Below, in pieces: positions 40,067 through 50,927 of a stretch of 64,000 bases of DNA. The notes under the pieces were generated by a model. The model was given only the letters and a program-made list of their open reading frames with translations. It was not told where the DNA came from and did no database searches. The stretch covers positions 779,217-843,216 of the forward strand of contig VZRZ01005967.1 in the NCBI GenBank assembly GCA_013398175.1, in the 5' to 3' direction. The translations under genes and the position numbers were made by a program. Numbering within the stretch: the first letter of the stretch is position 1; every line of letters starts with the position of its first letter. This stretch comes from Climacteris rufus. Lineage: Eukaryota; Chordata; Aves; Passeriformes; Climacteridae.

Positions 40067-40090
40067 GGCACAAACTTTTTTGTTTGTGCC
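40067..40090. repeat. Perfect 9-bp inverted repeat with T6 loop
   Basis: GGCACAAAC (40067-40075) pairs with GTTTGTGCC (40082-40090) around TTTTTT. The word CTGGGCACAAACT is repeated directly a few bases further on (about 40093-40105). Confidence 0.8.
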
Positions 40091-40559
40091 TGCTGGGCAC
40101 AAACTCATCACACCTGGCAGAGCAGCCAGGGCTGTGCCACACCGAGTGACTCCAGGGGGCTGGCTAGGCCACGATATCGGTCATAGACTTCCGTGGGAGA
40201 AGGGGGAAATATACAAGCAGGCTAGTGTGCTTTACTGGATTTGACATATTTTTAAGGAATTAGAAAAAAAGCATGGAAAATTCATTAAGACTTTTCCGTG
40301 GGGGTCTCTAACCAGAGTCCCCTAGCTGGAATTTGGAGGACTTGAGACAAGAGGTAGACGTTTTCCCCTTGGATGAGGCCCAGAGAACATACTGGAAAGA
40401 TAAATACACGCTTCTCTCCTCATCTTCTTTCTTTCTCTGTAAAACGTTTAGGCTTAAGATCTTCCCTGGAGATAAACTGGCACAGTTTCAGTTGCACTCG
40501 CTGCAGCAGAGCTGCAATAATTTACAAAGGGCCTGTGCGTTTTAAATCACGGCGGTTGT

Positions 40560-41060
40560 GGCATAGAGAGAGAGAGGGACTATCGCAAACCGCGGTCTCT
40601 CCTGAAGGCCCACGTCGCCTCCAGCCCCGGTCCCGCCTGGCTGCTCCCCCTGGCCGCCCTCCACAGCGGGGTGCGGCGGAGGTTCTGTCTCATCCACAGC
40701 ACCCGGTGCGAGCGGGGCGTCCCGTGCCCACCCAGGCCGAGCCGTCCCGGCTCCCTGCGAAGCGGCGGCCCGGAGCCCCCGCTGCCCCTCAGCCTCGGCT
40801 GGGCCGGGGAGCTCGGCCCCGCTGCCCCGCAGCCTCGGCTGGGCCGGGGAGCTCGGCCTCGCCGCCCCTCAGCCTGGGCTGCTCCGGGGAGCTCGGCCTG
40901 GCCGCCCCTCAGCCTGGGCTGCTCCGGGGAGCTCGGCCTGGCCGCCCCTCCGCCTCGGCTGGTGTGGGGAGCTCGGCCCCGCTGCCCCTCTCCGCGCTGC
41001 CAGAGCCCCGCCCGGCCCCGGGCTCCCCCCGCTGCTCCGCGGGCCTCCGCTGTTGCGTCC
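40560..41060. promoter_or_regulatory. Isolated CpG-rich block (orphan CpG island)
   Basis: Very GC- and CpG-rich DNA lies in an otherwise AT-rich intergenic region, with no recognised gene start next to it. Uninterrupted frames cross it (for example 40373-41071 on +), but they arise because the sequence is GC-rich and internally repeated. It may be the promoter of an unrecognised transcript, a distal regulatory island or simply an expanded minisatellite. No function is assigned. Confidence 0.6.
40781..40990. repeat. 40-bp GC-rich minisatellite, five copies
   Basis: Units begin at 40791, 40831, 40871, 40911 and 40951, with a partial unit before them (40781-40790). Each has the order AGCCTCGGCT, GGGCCGGGGA, GCTCGGCCCC, GCTGCCCCTC with a few substitutions. 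The period of 40 is not a multiple of three, so a frame through it changes reading phase each unit, which argues against a coding repeat. Confidence 0.95.
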
Positions 41061-41580
41061 CTGCCGAGTAATTAATGCAGGGGGCCGTGTGCTGATTCCG
41101 CAGAGCCCATTAATCACTTCTGCTGAGGCACAGGGACTGTTTGTACAGAGTTTGCAGAGATTATCGCCCTGGCTCCGGGATTTGTCACGCTGCATTACAA
41201 ATGGTGCTTTAGTGAGCTCCTGGGGTCCCAGGGGGCCGTAACCTGTCTGAGGCAAAGGCAAATATTGTCGAGCAGCAGAGGTTTCCCAAGAAGGGGCTTA
41301 TCTGTTCCGGACTGCTTGATCGTATAAATAGGACTTCGATATGAGATACAAATGCAATTAATTCCTCAAGGGTTACATTTGATAATGGCACAGAAATTAA
41401 TCTTCAGTCACAGAAATAACATTGGCCTGTTACAGGGAATTCAAGTAAAAGCCTATAGAGATATCCACTATTCCATCAAAAATTTAGCTTCATTTTCCCT
41501 TTTGATAGAATGATATTATTATTATTGTAATTTGCTGAGATTTTATTTCTGAAAATGTTCTAACAGGGATGAATTCATTA
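41061..41580. promoter_or_regulatory. Possible conserved non-coding element beside the CpG block
   Basis: This is non-repetitive sequence of moderate composition with homeodomain-type ATTA words (GTAATTAATGCAG, CCCATTAATCAC), a perfect TATAAATA at 41323-41330 and no open frame that persists. Its texture resembles vertebrate conserved non-coding elements, but conservation cannot be judged from one sequence. Confidence 0.3.
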
Positions 41581-41589
41581 GTAACCAAA

Positions 41590-42895
41590 GGGCACAGCAG
41601 CCACAAAACAGCCGAGCCACGAGCACTGTCCTGCAGGAGTGGGAGGCTGAGCCAGTTCTCCCAGCTCTGAGATCCAGTCTCCCAGCCTCAATCCAGCAGA
41701 AGGATGAGCCAAGGTGGGACAACTCAAATATACCAACAAAAGTGGTGCTTTTGACTAGTCAGGTGAGTACAGTGTCAAGAGAAATGTGTCCAGGGACTGG
41801 GAGATACAGTTTCAATCATGGGGAAAAAAAAAAAAAAAGCTGAGAAATCCTTCAGAAAAAATAAAATAATATCTTCTTCAGCATAATGGTTATCAGATAT
41901 GTTTGTGGTGGAGGTAAGCTTGTGTATAACTGGAGGGTAAGCTGAGAAAGCCTTAATCAAATGTGATTTTTGGAAAGTCTACATGAGAAAAAGTTTTGTT
42001 ATTGAGAAGTTTGGTATTCATGTATTTTGAGCAATCTTACCACCTGCAGCTTGTGTCAGCTAGCTGCTTCAGAGAGTTCTGGAAGGCACGAGTGAGCAGA
42101 TGGTGTGTTTGTGACACCATCAGGTAGTGGGCAGTGAATATTAGTAAACTGGCAAGTATCCACCAAAAATTATTCTAAAGCACATAATTAAATAAGTTAT
42201 AAATAACAACAACAGCAACAACAAAACCAAAAAATAATAATAAAAAAATCTCAGTAGTTGAAAAGGAAGGAATGAGCGGAGGAACCAAGATTTTTTTCAG
42301 ATGAATTATACAACCTCATTTCTTATCTTTTCCTAGTCCATTACACACAGAGACCAATTAAAAATCTAATAAATTAAACACCCCTCAGATATTCTACATA
42401 ACTGAAGCTAATTGTTTACCATTTTGTTATTGTCAAACATACGTAATAACAATGTTCTAGTTCTCACTAGCATTAAGAAGTAAATACAGACTTGAAAACT
42501 AGTCCCCCAGACATCACAAAAGGCCAGATAGATGGAAGAAAATTCTACTGTTTGGCATAATGCAGTGATTTGTATGAATGCCATACCCCCATTTTAATTT
42601 TACTGTCTTCGTCTCAGAAGCTTGGCAGGCCTGCCTGGGTTCTCATAGCACCAATCTTTGTGCAAATTTATCTCTGACTCGAGCTTGACACCACTGGTAT
42701 AGTTTGTGTTCAGGGCAACAATAAATCTGACTTCTTTTCTGCACAAGGCAAGAAGAAACACTGCAGTTCTGTGGGCATTCTAATGATGATGCAGAACTCT
42801 CTTTTTTAATATCCAGGTTAATTAATTTGAAAAATCTAATATAAACAGGTAACTCATATTCTGAAAAGTCATTACAGATACTGAGAGGCAAGGCC
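41590..42895. other. AT-rich intergenic stretch
   Basis: No gene or dispersed repeat was recognised. It contains an A15 run at about 41823 and a short AAC-rich tract at about 42206-42230. Confidence 0.5.
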
Positions 42896-42900
42896 TACAA

Positions 42901-43064
42901 GTGGGATAAAAATATAAACATAGGACTTGGGGGAAGATTCTGGCTGTGGACATGCAGCCATGTAGCCTTTGAGGACTACTAAGTGGGATAAAAATATAAA
43001 CATAGGACTTGGGGGAAGATTCTGGCTGTGGACATGCAGCCATGTAGCCTTTGAGGACTACTAG
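42901..43064. repeat. Perfect 82-bp tandem duplication
   Basis: Copy 1 (42901-42982) and copy 2 (42983-43064) both start GTGGGATAAAAATATAAACA and end GAGGACTACTA. I find no mismatch until the last base, so the duplication is recent or is an assembly artefact. It abuts the 5' side of a CR1. Confidence 0.95.
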
Positions 43065-43069
43065 AACCA

Positions 43070-44237
43070 CAGCAGGGCATGCAGAGAGGCTGTCAAGAAG
43101 ACTAAGGCTTAGCTAGACCTGAAATTGGCCAGAGAGGTCAAGAACAGCAAGAAATGGGTCCTCAGACACCTAAGCAACAAGCAGAATCACAGGTCAGACA
43201 CAGGACCATTTCTAAATAGGACAGGGACATTAGCTACTTCTCAGTGCAAGGCCGCTGTCTGTAACACTGAAAAGTCACAGAGATCAGGGGTGGATCCCCC
43301 AGGGATGGACACTGGGCCCCATGATGTTGAACATCTTCATAAATGGTCTGAATGACAGGATTGAAAGAAGCCTCAACAAGTTAACTGATGGCACCAAACT
43401 AAATGGTGAGGGGGACACATCAGAAGGGAGAGACATCTTACAAAGAGACCTGGACAGGCTGGGAGGGTGGGTGAGCAAGAACTGTGTGAGTTTAACAACT
43501 GCAGGGCCCTGCACCTGGGACAACATAACCAAAGAGCCCAGAACAGGCCAGGATCTGTGTGCCTGGGGAGCAGCATCACTGAAAGGGACCTGGGGGTCCT
43601 GGGGGATGACAAGCTGGCCACAAATCAGCAGTGTGCTGCTGCAGCCACAGAGATAAATTGAATCCTGGGCTGCATCCTCAGGAGCTTGACTAGCAGTGGT
43701 AGGGACATCACCATTCCACTCTGCTCAGTGCTTGTCAGGCTGCACCTGGAGTAGTGTGTCTTGTTCTGGCCCCCGCAATTCAAGAAAGATGTGAACAGAC
43801 TGGGGAGGGTCCCAGAGGGGCCATGAAGATGATCAGAGGGCTGCAGAACCTGCTGTGTGAGAGAAGACTGAAGGAGTTAGGTCTTTACTCCCTGGAGAAG
43901 AGAAAGCTCAGGGAGAGCTCTATTGCAGTATTTAAAGCATGGCTACAAGAGGACACTGTCTCTTCACAAATAGCCATATGGAGAATACAAGGGGCAGTGA
44001 GAACAAGTGGCAGTGGCAGAGGTTTTGTATCAACACAAAAAAGACATTTTTTACACAAAGAGCAATCATTCAGTGGAACAACCTCCCCAGGGATGTGGTG
44101 GAGTCCCTGTCACTGGAAGTTTTCCAGATGTAATTGAACAGGTGCTAGATAATCTCATTAAGTCTCCCTGTCCCATGAAAGGTTGGACCAAATGATCTTT
44201 CAAGGTCCCTTCTAACCTGGGCTGTTCTATGATTCTA
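43070..44237 (+). repeat. CR1 LINE, internal region to 3' end, with deletions
   Basis: ORF2-type words lead (GACCTGAAATTGGCCAGAGA, GGTCAGACACAGGACCATT), followed by GGATCCCCCAGGGATGGACA, the degraded active-site region reading LTDGTK where intact CR1 has FADDTK, GCAGCATCACTGAAAGGGAC, GATGATCAGAGGGCTGCAG and the end CAAGGTCCCTTCTAACCTGG with TTCTATGATTCTAC. The copy is plus-strand with frame breaks throughout and is not active. Confidence 0.9.
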
Positions 44238-44239
44238 CC

Positions 44240-46019
44240 TTATTCAAATTATCATCTACACCTTATTTTAGGTTACAGGGATATAATCCTAAGCCTCGTG
44301 TGCAGCTGAGTTATATTTAGGATTTATTGTGCATTGGGCAAAGACTGGGCTCTTACTGTGTATCAGCACAGTAGCCAGTTGACTTGTGAATGCAAGTGAT
44401 GCCAATCTCTGGAGAGCTTGGCAGCTCAGGGAAACACATACCACATCATTCCACAGGCAAGAAGCCAAGACATGTTCAAGGTCAATGGCATTCAACTCAG
44501 GCACCCAGGAAGACTGTGGCAAACAAAGAGCTGAATACAGAGTTCCTGTTCTGCAGCTTTTCTCACAAGACTCTGTCCACACTCTTCCTTGAAGAACATC
44601 CATCAGAAAGCAGAGACTCTGGCTTTCTCAAGTGAGCCTGACTAAATCAAAACCTGCTTTCCTGTTAGGTCCTGCTGTTTGTGATGCAGAAGACACTTCA
44701 GCTTGGAAAAGAGATGGATGAGGGGAAATACTACAGATGTCTATGCAGTTACAAGTGGCATGGGAAGGGTGACTAAGGATTGATTGATTGAACTTTCACC
44801 TATTATAAGGGTCAGCTGGTAGGTAGTACATTCAAAACTGACACATGATAGTATTTTTCATAAGATCTGTTCAAGTTGTGCAACTCCTTGCTACAGAAAA
44901 TTAGAGGCTTAAAGTTTACATGGTTTCAAGGAGAGACTGAACAAATTAGTGAAACAGAAACTCATTGTCTGCTGTTAAAAACAAAATATTTTTCTGGGTC
45001 AGGAGCTCCCTAACAAATTGTCAGAAAGTTGGAAAGTCATTTGGGGAAGCACCAAAAAGATGTTTTGTCAATTTTCATTCTACTCCTGAGGAACAGCTTT
45101 CAGCATTATTGGATGCGTGGTACTGGCTGAGACGGATTTTTGGACCATCCCAGAGCAGCCCTGCTTGTATTCTTGGGAGCTGAAAGAGAGGTCAGGGTGG
45201 AAAGAGGGAGCCAGAAATTCTAGAAAGGTATCCTCTTAATTTTTTCTGAAAACCTGCCTGTTGAAATGGGTGCCAATTCACAAAGTGAAAAATTTCCTCA
45301 GTGTTTCTCCAAGACAGTCTGAAAGAGTAACCGCCCTGAAGAGTCAAATCAGTAGCATCTTTGGTCCCAGAGGAAATAACATGGCAAAAAGATCATTCTG
45401 GATCAACTAGAAGTCAAGACTGCAACAAGAAACTTTTGAGGTCCCCTACTGAGTTCCTGGAAGGAGATTAGACTTTAAAAAGAACCTGAACCATGCCAGA
45501 ACTGCTGGCTGGCTATCCCAGAGTATTACTGTGAGTACCCTCAGGAGCAATTACCCCTATCAGTAATGGCACAAGTAAGGTTGCTCCTGGATGTAATAGC
45601 TGCATGCTGGGCAGTGAGCCACGCACAAGGTCAGGCAAGCTCTACAGCAGGATGATTTGGCTGCAAACCTGCCAGTGCTGCAAAGTGTGTGATATTGAAA
45701 AACCATAAAGACACAGAGCATTTGGCGTCATGAGACCAGCGTTCTGCAGGAGCTTTTGGGCTATCAGCACAGGATCTGTGAGTGGTTTAGTCAGTCCAGT
45801 TCGCAGTTTTGAAAAGGCAGAAACTGAGCCACAAAGGGTAATGAGGTTTTCTTAAGGGAATTAGAAAGGTTTTTTTAAAAAACTTGTTTATGGTTTATTA
45901 TTCTGTTCCCTACTCTCCTTGACTGCTGAGCCATTTCTGGTTCACCTTTTGCTGCTGACCAATCCTTTCCTCCAGTTAAGACCCAGAAACCCTCATATAT
46001 ATTTTTCTCTCTTCCTTGG
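44240..46019. other. Intergenic stretch without recognised genes
   Basis: Only short chance frames are present. No repeat family, RNA gene or exon set was recognised. Confidence 0.5.
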
Positions 46020-46560
46020 TTTCTTTAAATCTAGTGACTAATCTATTGTCTCTTCCTTCCAGCTCTTGGCTCTGGGTTGTTTTTAATTGGACCCTTGTTA
46101 ACAGCTTCGTTGTTTCCCTGTATCCATACACAAAGCACAGCTGCGTGCTCCCCCTCTCAACCGCAGGAGAAGAAATCAGAAAACAAAGTCCCCCCGAGGG
46201 AGCCCAGCCTGTCTCTTCTATAACAAGCTGTAGCAACTTTTACAAAATGACTGCCTCCGTGTGCAGACAGCTGAGCTCTCTGAGACAAATCTGGGGCTTG
46301 GAGTGCACAGACATAATAATTACCAGAAATACATCACAAGCCCCTTTCCCGGCATTAGTTAGGCCATTTCTAAATCACAAGGTGCAGTTTCTCTCTCGCT
46401 CCTGACTCTCTGGGCACGAAAACTTTTGCTTTCTGTCATTCTCTCTCGGAACACTGCAATTTTTCTCCCTTAAATTGTAAATGATAACACCTGCTGGGGC
46501 TCTTATTTGTTCATTCCCGTATGTCTGGCTGCTCCCTGTGTGAGATATTACGCCCACACA
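46020..46560. promoter_or_regulatory. Possible conserved non-coding element
   Basis: Complex, repeat-free sequence contains GACATAATAATTACCAG, GGCATTAGTTAGGCCATTTC and TAAATTGTAAATGATAACAC, and differs in texture from its AT-rich surroundings. The frame at 46016-46405 has no recognisable domain. The call is inference only and needs a cross-species comparison. Confidence 0.25.
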
Positions 46561-49194
46561 GAGGTATGAAATATACAGTAGCTGTTTGTGAAACTTCTAT
46601 ATGAAAGATGCAATGAGTATAAATAATGGTATTGTTCCAACGTTCTTCATCTTGCATCTGACAGAACACGTTCAAGAAACTCCAGGAACACTATAAAGCT
46701 GATGGAGAAGTCATTCACACTGTATCAGTGTAGCTGAAAACAAATGAGCAGGACTGATCTGGACATCCTATTTTCCTTTCACCACCAGAATGTATTTATT
46801 CTTCAAGTCATACCATATTCATATTTACTTTAATGATTCATAAACATCCCAGTTTCCAGAAGCTTCTAATTAACTCATCTATTTAGTGTCATTAACAGAT
46901 GTTCAGGGAGTGATTTATTGTACAGTACCAGATCACACCAACATATAAATCTGGCCAATTGAATTGGCAGGCAGTCTAGGTAAATATCTTCTGCTGCTGG
47001 TAGATGAGACTCTGTCCTAAATTCAGCATTAATGCTCTGCAGACTGTGGCTGATGTATTATTGTTTTCTTCTTCTATTACTCTGCACATGTAGCATACAC
47101 TGTATTGTACAACACTGGCTATTTCCCTTTCTTTTAAAAAAAAAGATTTATTGAGCTACTGCCTAGGATTCGGGGTATATGTTTATGCTGTCTGAGAAAA
47201 GAGGAAATCAATAGTCCCAAAGAAGTTTTTGGTCAAACTCCTTTTAATTTACCTCCGACTTCTGTAGTTTCAAAACTGAAACCAGTCCCTCTGACACCCT
47301 CCAGCAAAACAATCCTGAACTTCATGAAAAAAGTTATATTGGGAACCCTTTCTATATAGCAGAGTTGTGGCCACAACTCCAGACCATTTATTGATAAATA
47401 AGGGAGTAGCTTTTTGGGCAGTACATGGAGTGAACACCTCTGACAGCAAAGCTGGCTCTATGGGTACTGCCACAGTGATGTTCCTCACCGGTGTTCTAGC
47501 GATTCACACTGCTGGGTTACTAGAGGGACGTGTCATGGCTCATAGCCTGGGCCAGCTAAACCTCACCAAACCCTGGCAGGCAGAGGCAGCAGGGGCTGCC
47601 CAGCAGCAGCCACAGCAGTGTGAGCTGTGAGAGCCCAGCCCAGCAGAGCCAGCCCTGCCAGCTGGGCTCGGCGTCAGCAGCTGCTCCGAGGGCTACGCAA
47701 GTGATGGTGCAAATGCGGCCAGTCGGCTTGGGCCTGCAGGACTTGCTTCGCTTGGAAACTAGGGTGGGTTTTTCTTTCAAATTTCAAAGTGGTAAAACAC
47801 ATGGTCTGTTTGCCTTTGCTTGTTGCCTGGGCAGAAGCTCTCTCACAAAGCTGACAGACAAGTTAGTTACCTCACTGGAGGAGAGCTGCAGGTATGCGGG
47901 AGATAAATTTTACAGCTTTTCTCTTAGAAGTTCACTCCTTTCTTATTCCAGTTCTTCCCAGTGGCAGCACCATGACTCAGGTTGTGTTCAAATTCTAAGG
48001 AAACACAGATAAATGTTGTTTTAAATTCCTTAAAGTGGAAGCCATTAGCGGACTGTTATTTTTTTTTTTTTGCAGTAATTATGTTTTTGTCTGTTCACAA
48101 AATGGTGTACTTAAGCTTTGTGTTCCAATGGCACTGAAAGGGACTACTGTAAATAATTAGGGTGCTTTCTGCTCTGTTTTTAAAAACAATGTTTTTAGTA
48201 CAGTTACTGGGTTTTAATATAATTTTAACTCAGAATGAGATTTTGATGATGAACCATCTCTGCTGTCTGCTCCAAGCTTTACTTACAGAAGTGATGTCTG
48301 TGGGTGGGTTTGGGGAGAGGGAAGAAATGTAAGCAATATTTACAGAGGAATGGGGTGCAAAACTATATTAACATGGGATTGTGCCCAAATAAGGGAAGAT
48401 ATAGGGACTATGACAGCTTGAGAAAGGCAATATATATCAAACAAATATGCTGCATTAAGGTATTTCTACTAAATTTCTCCTCAGGACTCACTTCAGCAAT
48501 CAGTGTAGGAACAATACCATGATAAGCGTGACTGTTTTAAATTTCAATTAAAGCTTTCATCTTGACTACAGCACCCCTCTTCCCTGCTTCTGTCCCTCAC
48601 AGTCCATTCCCAAGATGCCTATGGTCTGTCATATGGAACAATACAGGCACAGTCTGCTCCGAGGAAGGCCCGTGTTGGGGCTACAGCAGCAGCCTCCTGT
48701 GGTGCAAGCACCTCCCTGTGCTGGCCAGAGGGAACACTGCAGACTCTAGGACATGACCCTGCAGATTCTGCTAGGACTGGCCAACTCCCATCACTCAAGC
48801 TGGTTTCTCAAACTCCATGAAACAACTGTCCACATAATTTGAAAAGCCAACAGAAAGCATCATACATTATAGCTGTCTGCTGCAGACATTCAAGAACCTG
48901 TGCAGACAACGCACACAAGAACTACTTTGCAAACGTTATGATACACAGGCTGAAGAATTGTTTAGAACATACAGCTTAAAACCATGCAGGTCAAGAAACA
49001 GAAAGCTTTCCTTTTAAGAACATCTTGGTTAAGAAGAAATGCACTGACGAAAGTTAAAAATCTGGCAAGAGATGACTGGGAACACTGAGAGCACACCTAT
49101 GCCACAGCTCGTGCTATACTGCATATCCCTCCGTCATCCCAGTCACTCATTTAGAAAACCAGATACTTGAAACCATTTTGGAAACTCCCTCCTC
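46561..49194. other. Intergenic stretch without recognised genes
   Basis: A slightly GC-richer patch at 47520-47760 gives overlapping frames on both strands but no recognisable domain or splice structure. No repeat was identified apart from a T12-type run at about 48060. Confidence 0.5.
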
Positions 49195-49195
49195 A

Positions 49196-49698
49196 TGCTT
49201 CTTTCGGCTGGGATAGTTCGTTTTCTTCACCGCAGCTGTTATTGGATTTGTGCTGAAGTGTCAGGATGTTTTATTATCGCTGAGCATTGCTTACACAGGG
49301 TCAAGCATTTTCTGCTTCTCACCCCACCAGCAAGGGGGTGCACAAGGAGCTGGGAGGGGACACAGACAGGAGAGCTGACCCAAGGGACCCAATGGACATT
49401 CCACACTATACAGCATCACGCTCACTATACAAAGCTGGGAAAGAAGGTGGGAAGACGTTTGTCTTCCCGTCACCTGATGGGGCCCTGCTCTCCTGGGGAT
49501 GGCTGAACACCTGCCTGCCCATGGAAGCTGTGAATGGATGTGTTTTGCTTTGCTTGTGTGTGTGGCTTTTACTTTCCCTATTGAAGGGTTTTTACCTCAG
49601 CCTAGGAGCTCTCTCACTTTACCTTTCCCATTCTCTCCATCCCAGCGCAGGGGCAGCGCAGTGTGGGGCTGAGTTGCCGGCTGGGGTTGAACCACAAC
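49196..49698 (+). mobile_element. Avian endogenous retrovirus LTR, near full length, plus strand
   Basis: This is the most complete of the three copies. It runs from CGGCTGGGATAGTTCG and TTTTCTTCACCGCAGCTG through TTGCTTACACAGGGTCAAGC, GGGAGGGGACACAGACAGG and a mutated TATA box (TATACAAAG, 49426-49434) to GCCGGCTGGGGTTGAACCAC at the end. No viral genes flank it, so it is a solo LTR. It is plus-strand, antisense to UTP23, whose stop codon lies about 0.8 kb to the right. Confidence 0.82.
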
Positions 49699-50540
49699 TC
49701 TCCTTCAACCCAGCCCTGTTCTGTTCAGAACCTCAGAGAAGAGCAGAACAGGCAGCGTGGTCTGAGCCCCATCACCCTCAGCTGCTGTGTTCCAGGACTC
49801 CTGCACAGCTCTGCTATACTGTGCTGGCATTAAGTGTTACCAGTGCTTTGATTCAGCATTTTCAAGTTGTATTTTTCCTATTTAAAAATTAAGAATAAAC
49901 TACAGATGAGATAGACAAGACTAGAGATGCCATTACAATGTCAAGAATATCAACACAATTGCACACTCTCTGGGATTTTCTTAATAAAGAAAGATCAAAA
50001 AAACCAGACATATTGATTCACATGGCATTTACAAAGTAATTTAGGCTGGACAGGACTTTTGAAGGCAGTTGGTCTCTTTACAATAGTTAACTTTTGTATT
50101 CAAACAACAGAGATAAATAAGCTGTTGTGTTATTTTAGGTCAGTTTCATATTCTCTAACAGGCCAATTTAAAAAACTAGTTTTAATAATATCAGCAGCCT
50201 TGATTTAGAAAGAAATCTAATATCCTGCTCAAATCCATATGAAAGCCAAGAAGCATTTATAAAAAACTGCTACGTCACGTGAACTTTTACATGAACCAGG
50301 ATGCTGAAGATAATAATGAAGTATGAGAGCTCCTAAATATTTTGTCACAAACCCAATTACTACATGACAGAATAAATTATTAGGACAGTAACATGTAAAT
50401 GCTGAGATACAGTAATAAGCAGTACCACCTCATAAAAAATAAGCTTTAATATTAACTCAATTTCATGTGACTGTAAATTAATCTTTGTTTTTGCAAAGTT
50501 CAAACAATGTTCAAATTCTGTGTCATTTACAAAGATGGGT
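49699..50540. other. UTP23 downstream flank and possible 3' UTR
   Basis: The UTP23 3' UTR should lie here on the - strand. A minus-strand ATTAAA at 50450-50445, 91 nt after the stop, is a possible poly(A) signal. No better AATAAA was found on that strand in this interval, so the transcript end is undefined. Confidence 0.4.
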
Positions 50541-50927
50541 TTATTCTTCTTCATTCTTCTGCACTGACTGTATGGCTTCCACTTTAACTCTATTTCGTTT
50601 TCTTTTTCTTCTTTTCTTCTTTTCAGCAGAAGGCTCCTGACCCTCCTGTGTTTTCTTCTTTTTCTTCTTCAGACAGCTGAGAGGATTGGGGCCGCCTGCC
50701 CTTTTGCGTTTTCTCCTCTTTTCACCTTCTTGCTTTACTAGTCCTTCTTTTTCTTTAAGCTCCACAATACTTTGTTTTTGGTACTCTGGAACAAGCTGAT
50801 TTGTCTGCAACTTTTGAACAAATGCCAAAGATTTAGGAGAAGGTTTGTCTAGCACCATAGTGTTCTGAATAATAAAGAGGAGAGGAATGCCAGGCTTCCT
50901 TTTCACTTTGTTTGATAAGTCCTGGTC
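50541..50927 (-). CDS. UTP23: UTP23 exon 3 (residues 122-249)
   Basis: The acceptor TTTTGCAG precedes 50927 and the stop TAA is at 50543-50541. The exon encodes DQDLSNKVKRKPGIPLLFII, QNTMVLDKPSPKSLAF and the C-terminal basic tail with GPNPLSCLKKKKKK. The tail ends in acidic NEEE. Confidence 0.97.
   Translation of the reverse strand, partial: DQDLSNKVKRKPGIPLLFIIQNTMVLDKPSPKSLAFVQKLQTNQLVPEYQKQSIVELKEKEGLVKQEGEKRRKRKRAGGPNPLSCLKKKKKKTQEGQEPSAEKKKRRKRKRNRVKVEAIQSVQKNEEE

Larger units (their letters stand above)
38086..40559. other. Intergenic stretch with two small hairpins
   Basis: No gene or dispersed repeat was recognised. Perfect short inverted repeats lie at 39512-39540 and 40067-40090. 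A GGTTCGAATC word at about 38261 resembles a tRNA B box but has no tRNA around it. Confidence 0.55.

Noticed and set aside
40373..41071. 232-codon plus-strand frame (and an overlapping 134-codon frame) across the GC-rich block
   Set aside because: It runs through a 40-bp minisatellite whose period is not a multiple of three, is rich in Pro/Arg/Ala as expected for any GC-rich frame, and has no recognisable domain or splice structure.
40150..41236. CTCF-like words (CTCCAGGGGGCTGG at about 40150, CCCAGGGGGCCG at about 41228)
   Set aside because: Only the AGGGGGC core fits. Several flanking positions do not, and a matrix scan with ChIP data would be needed before calling them.
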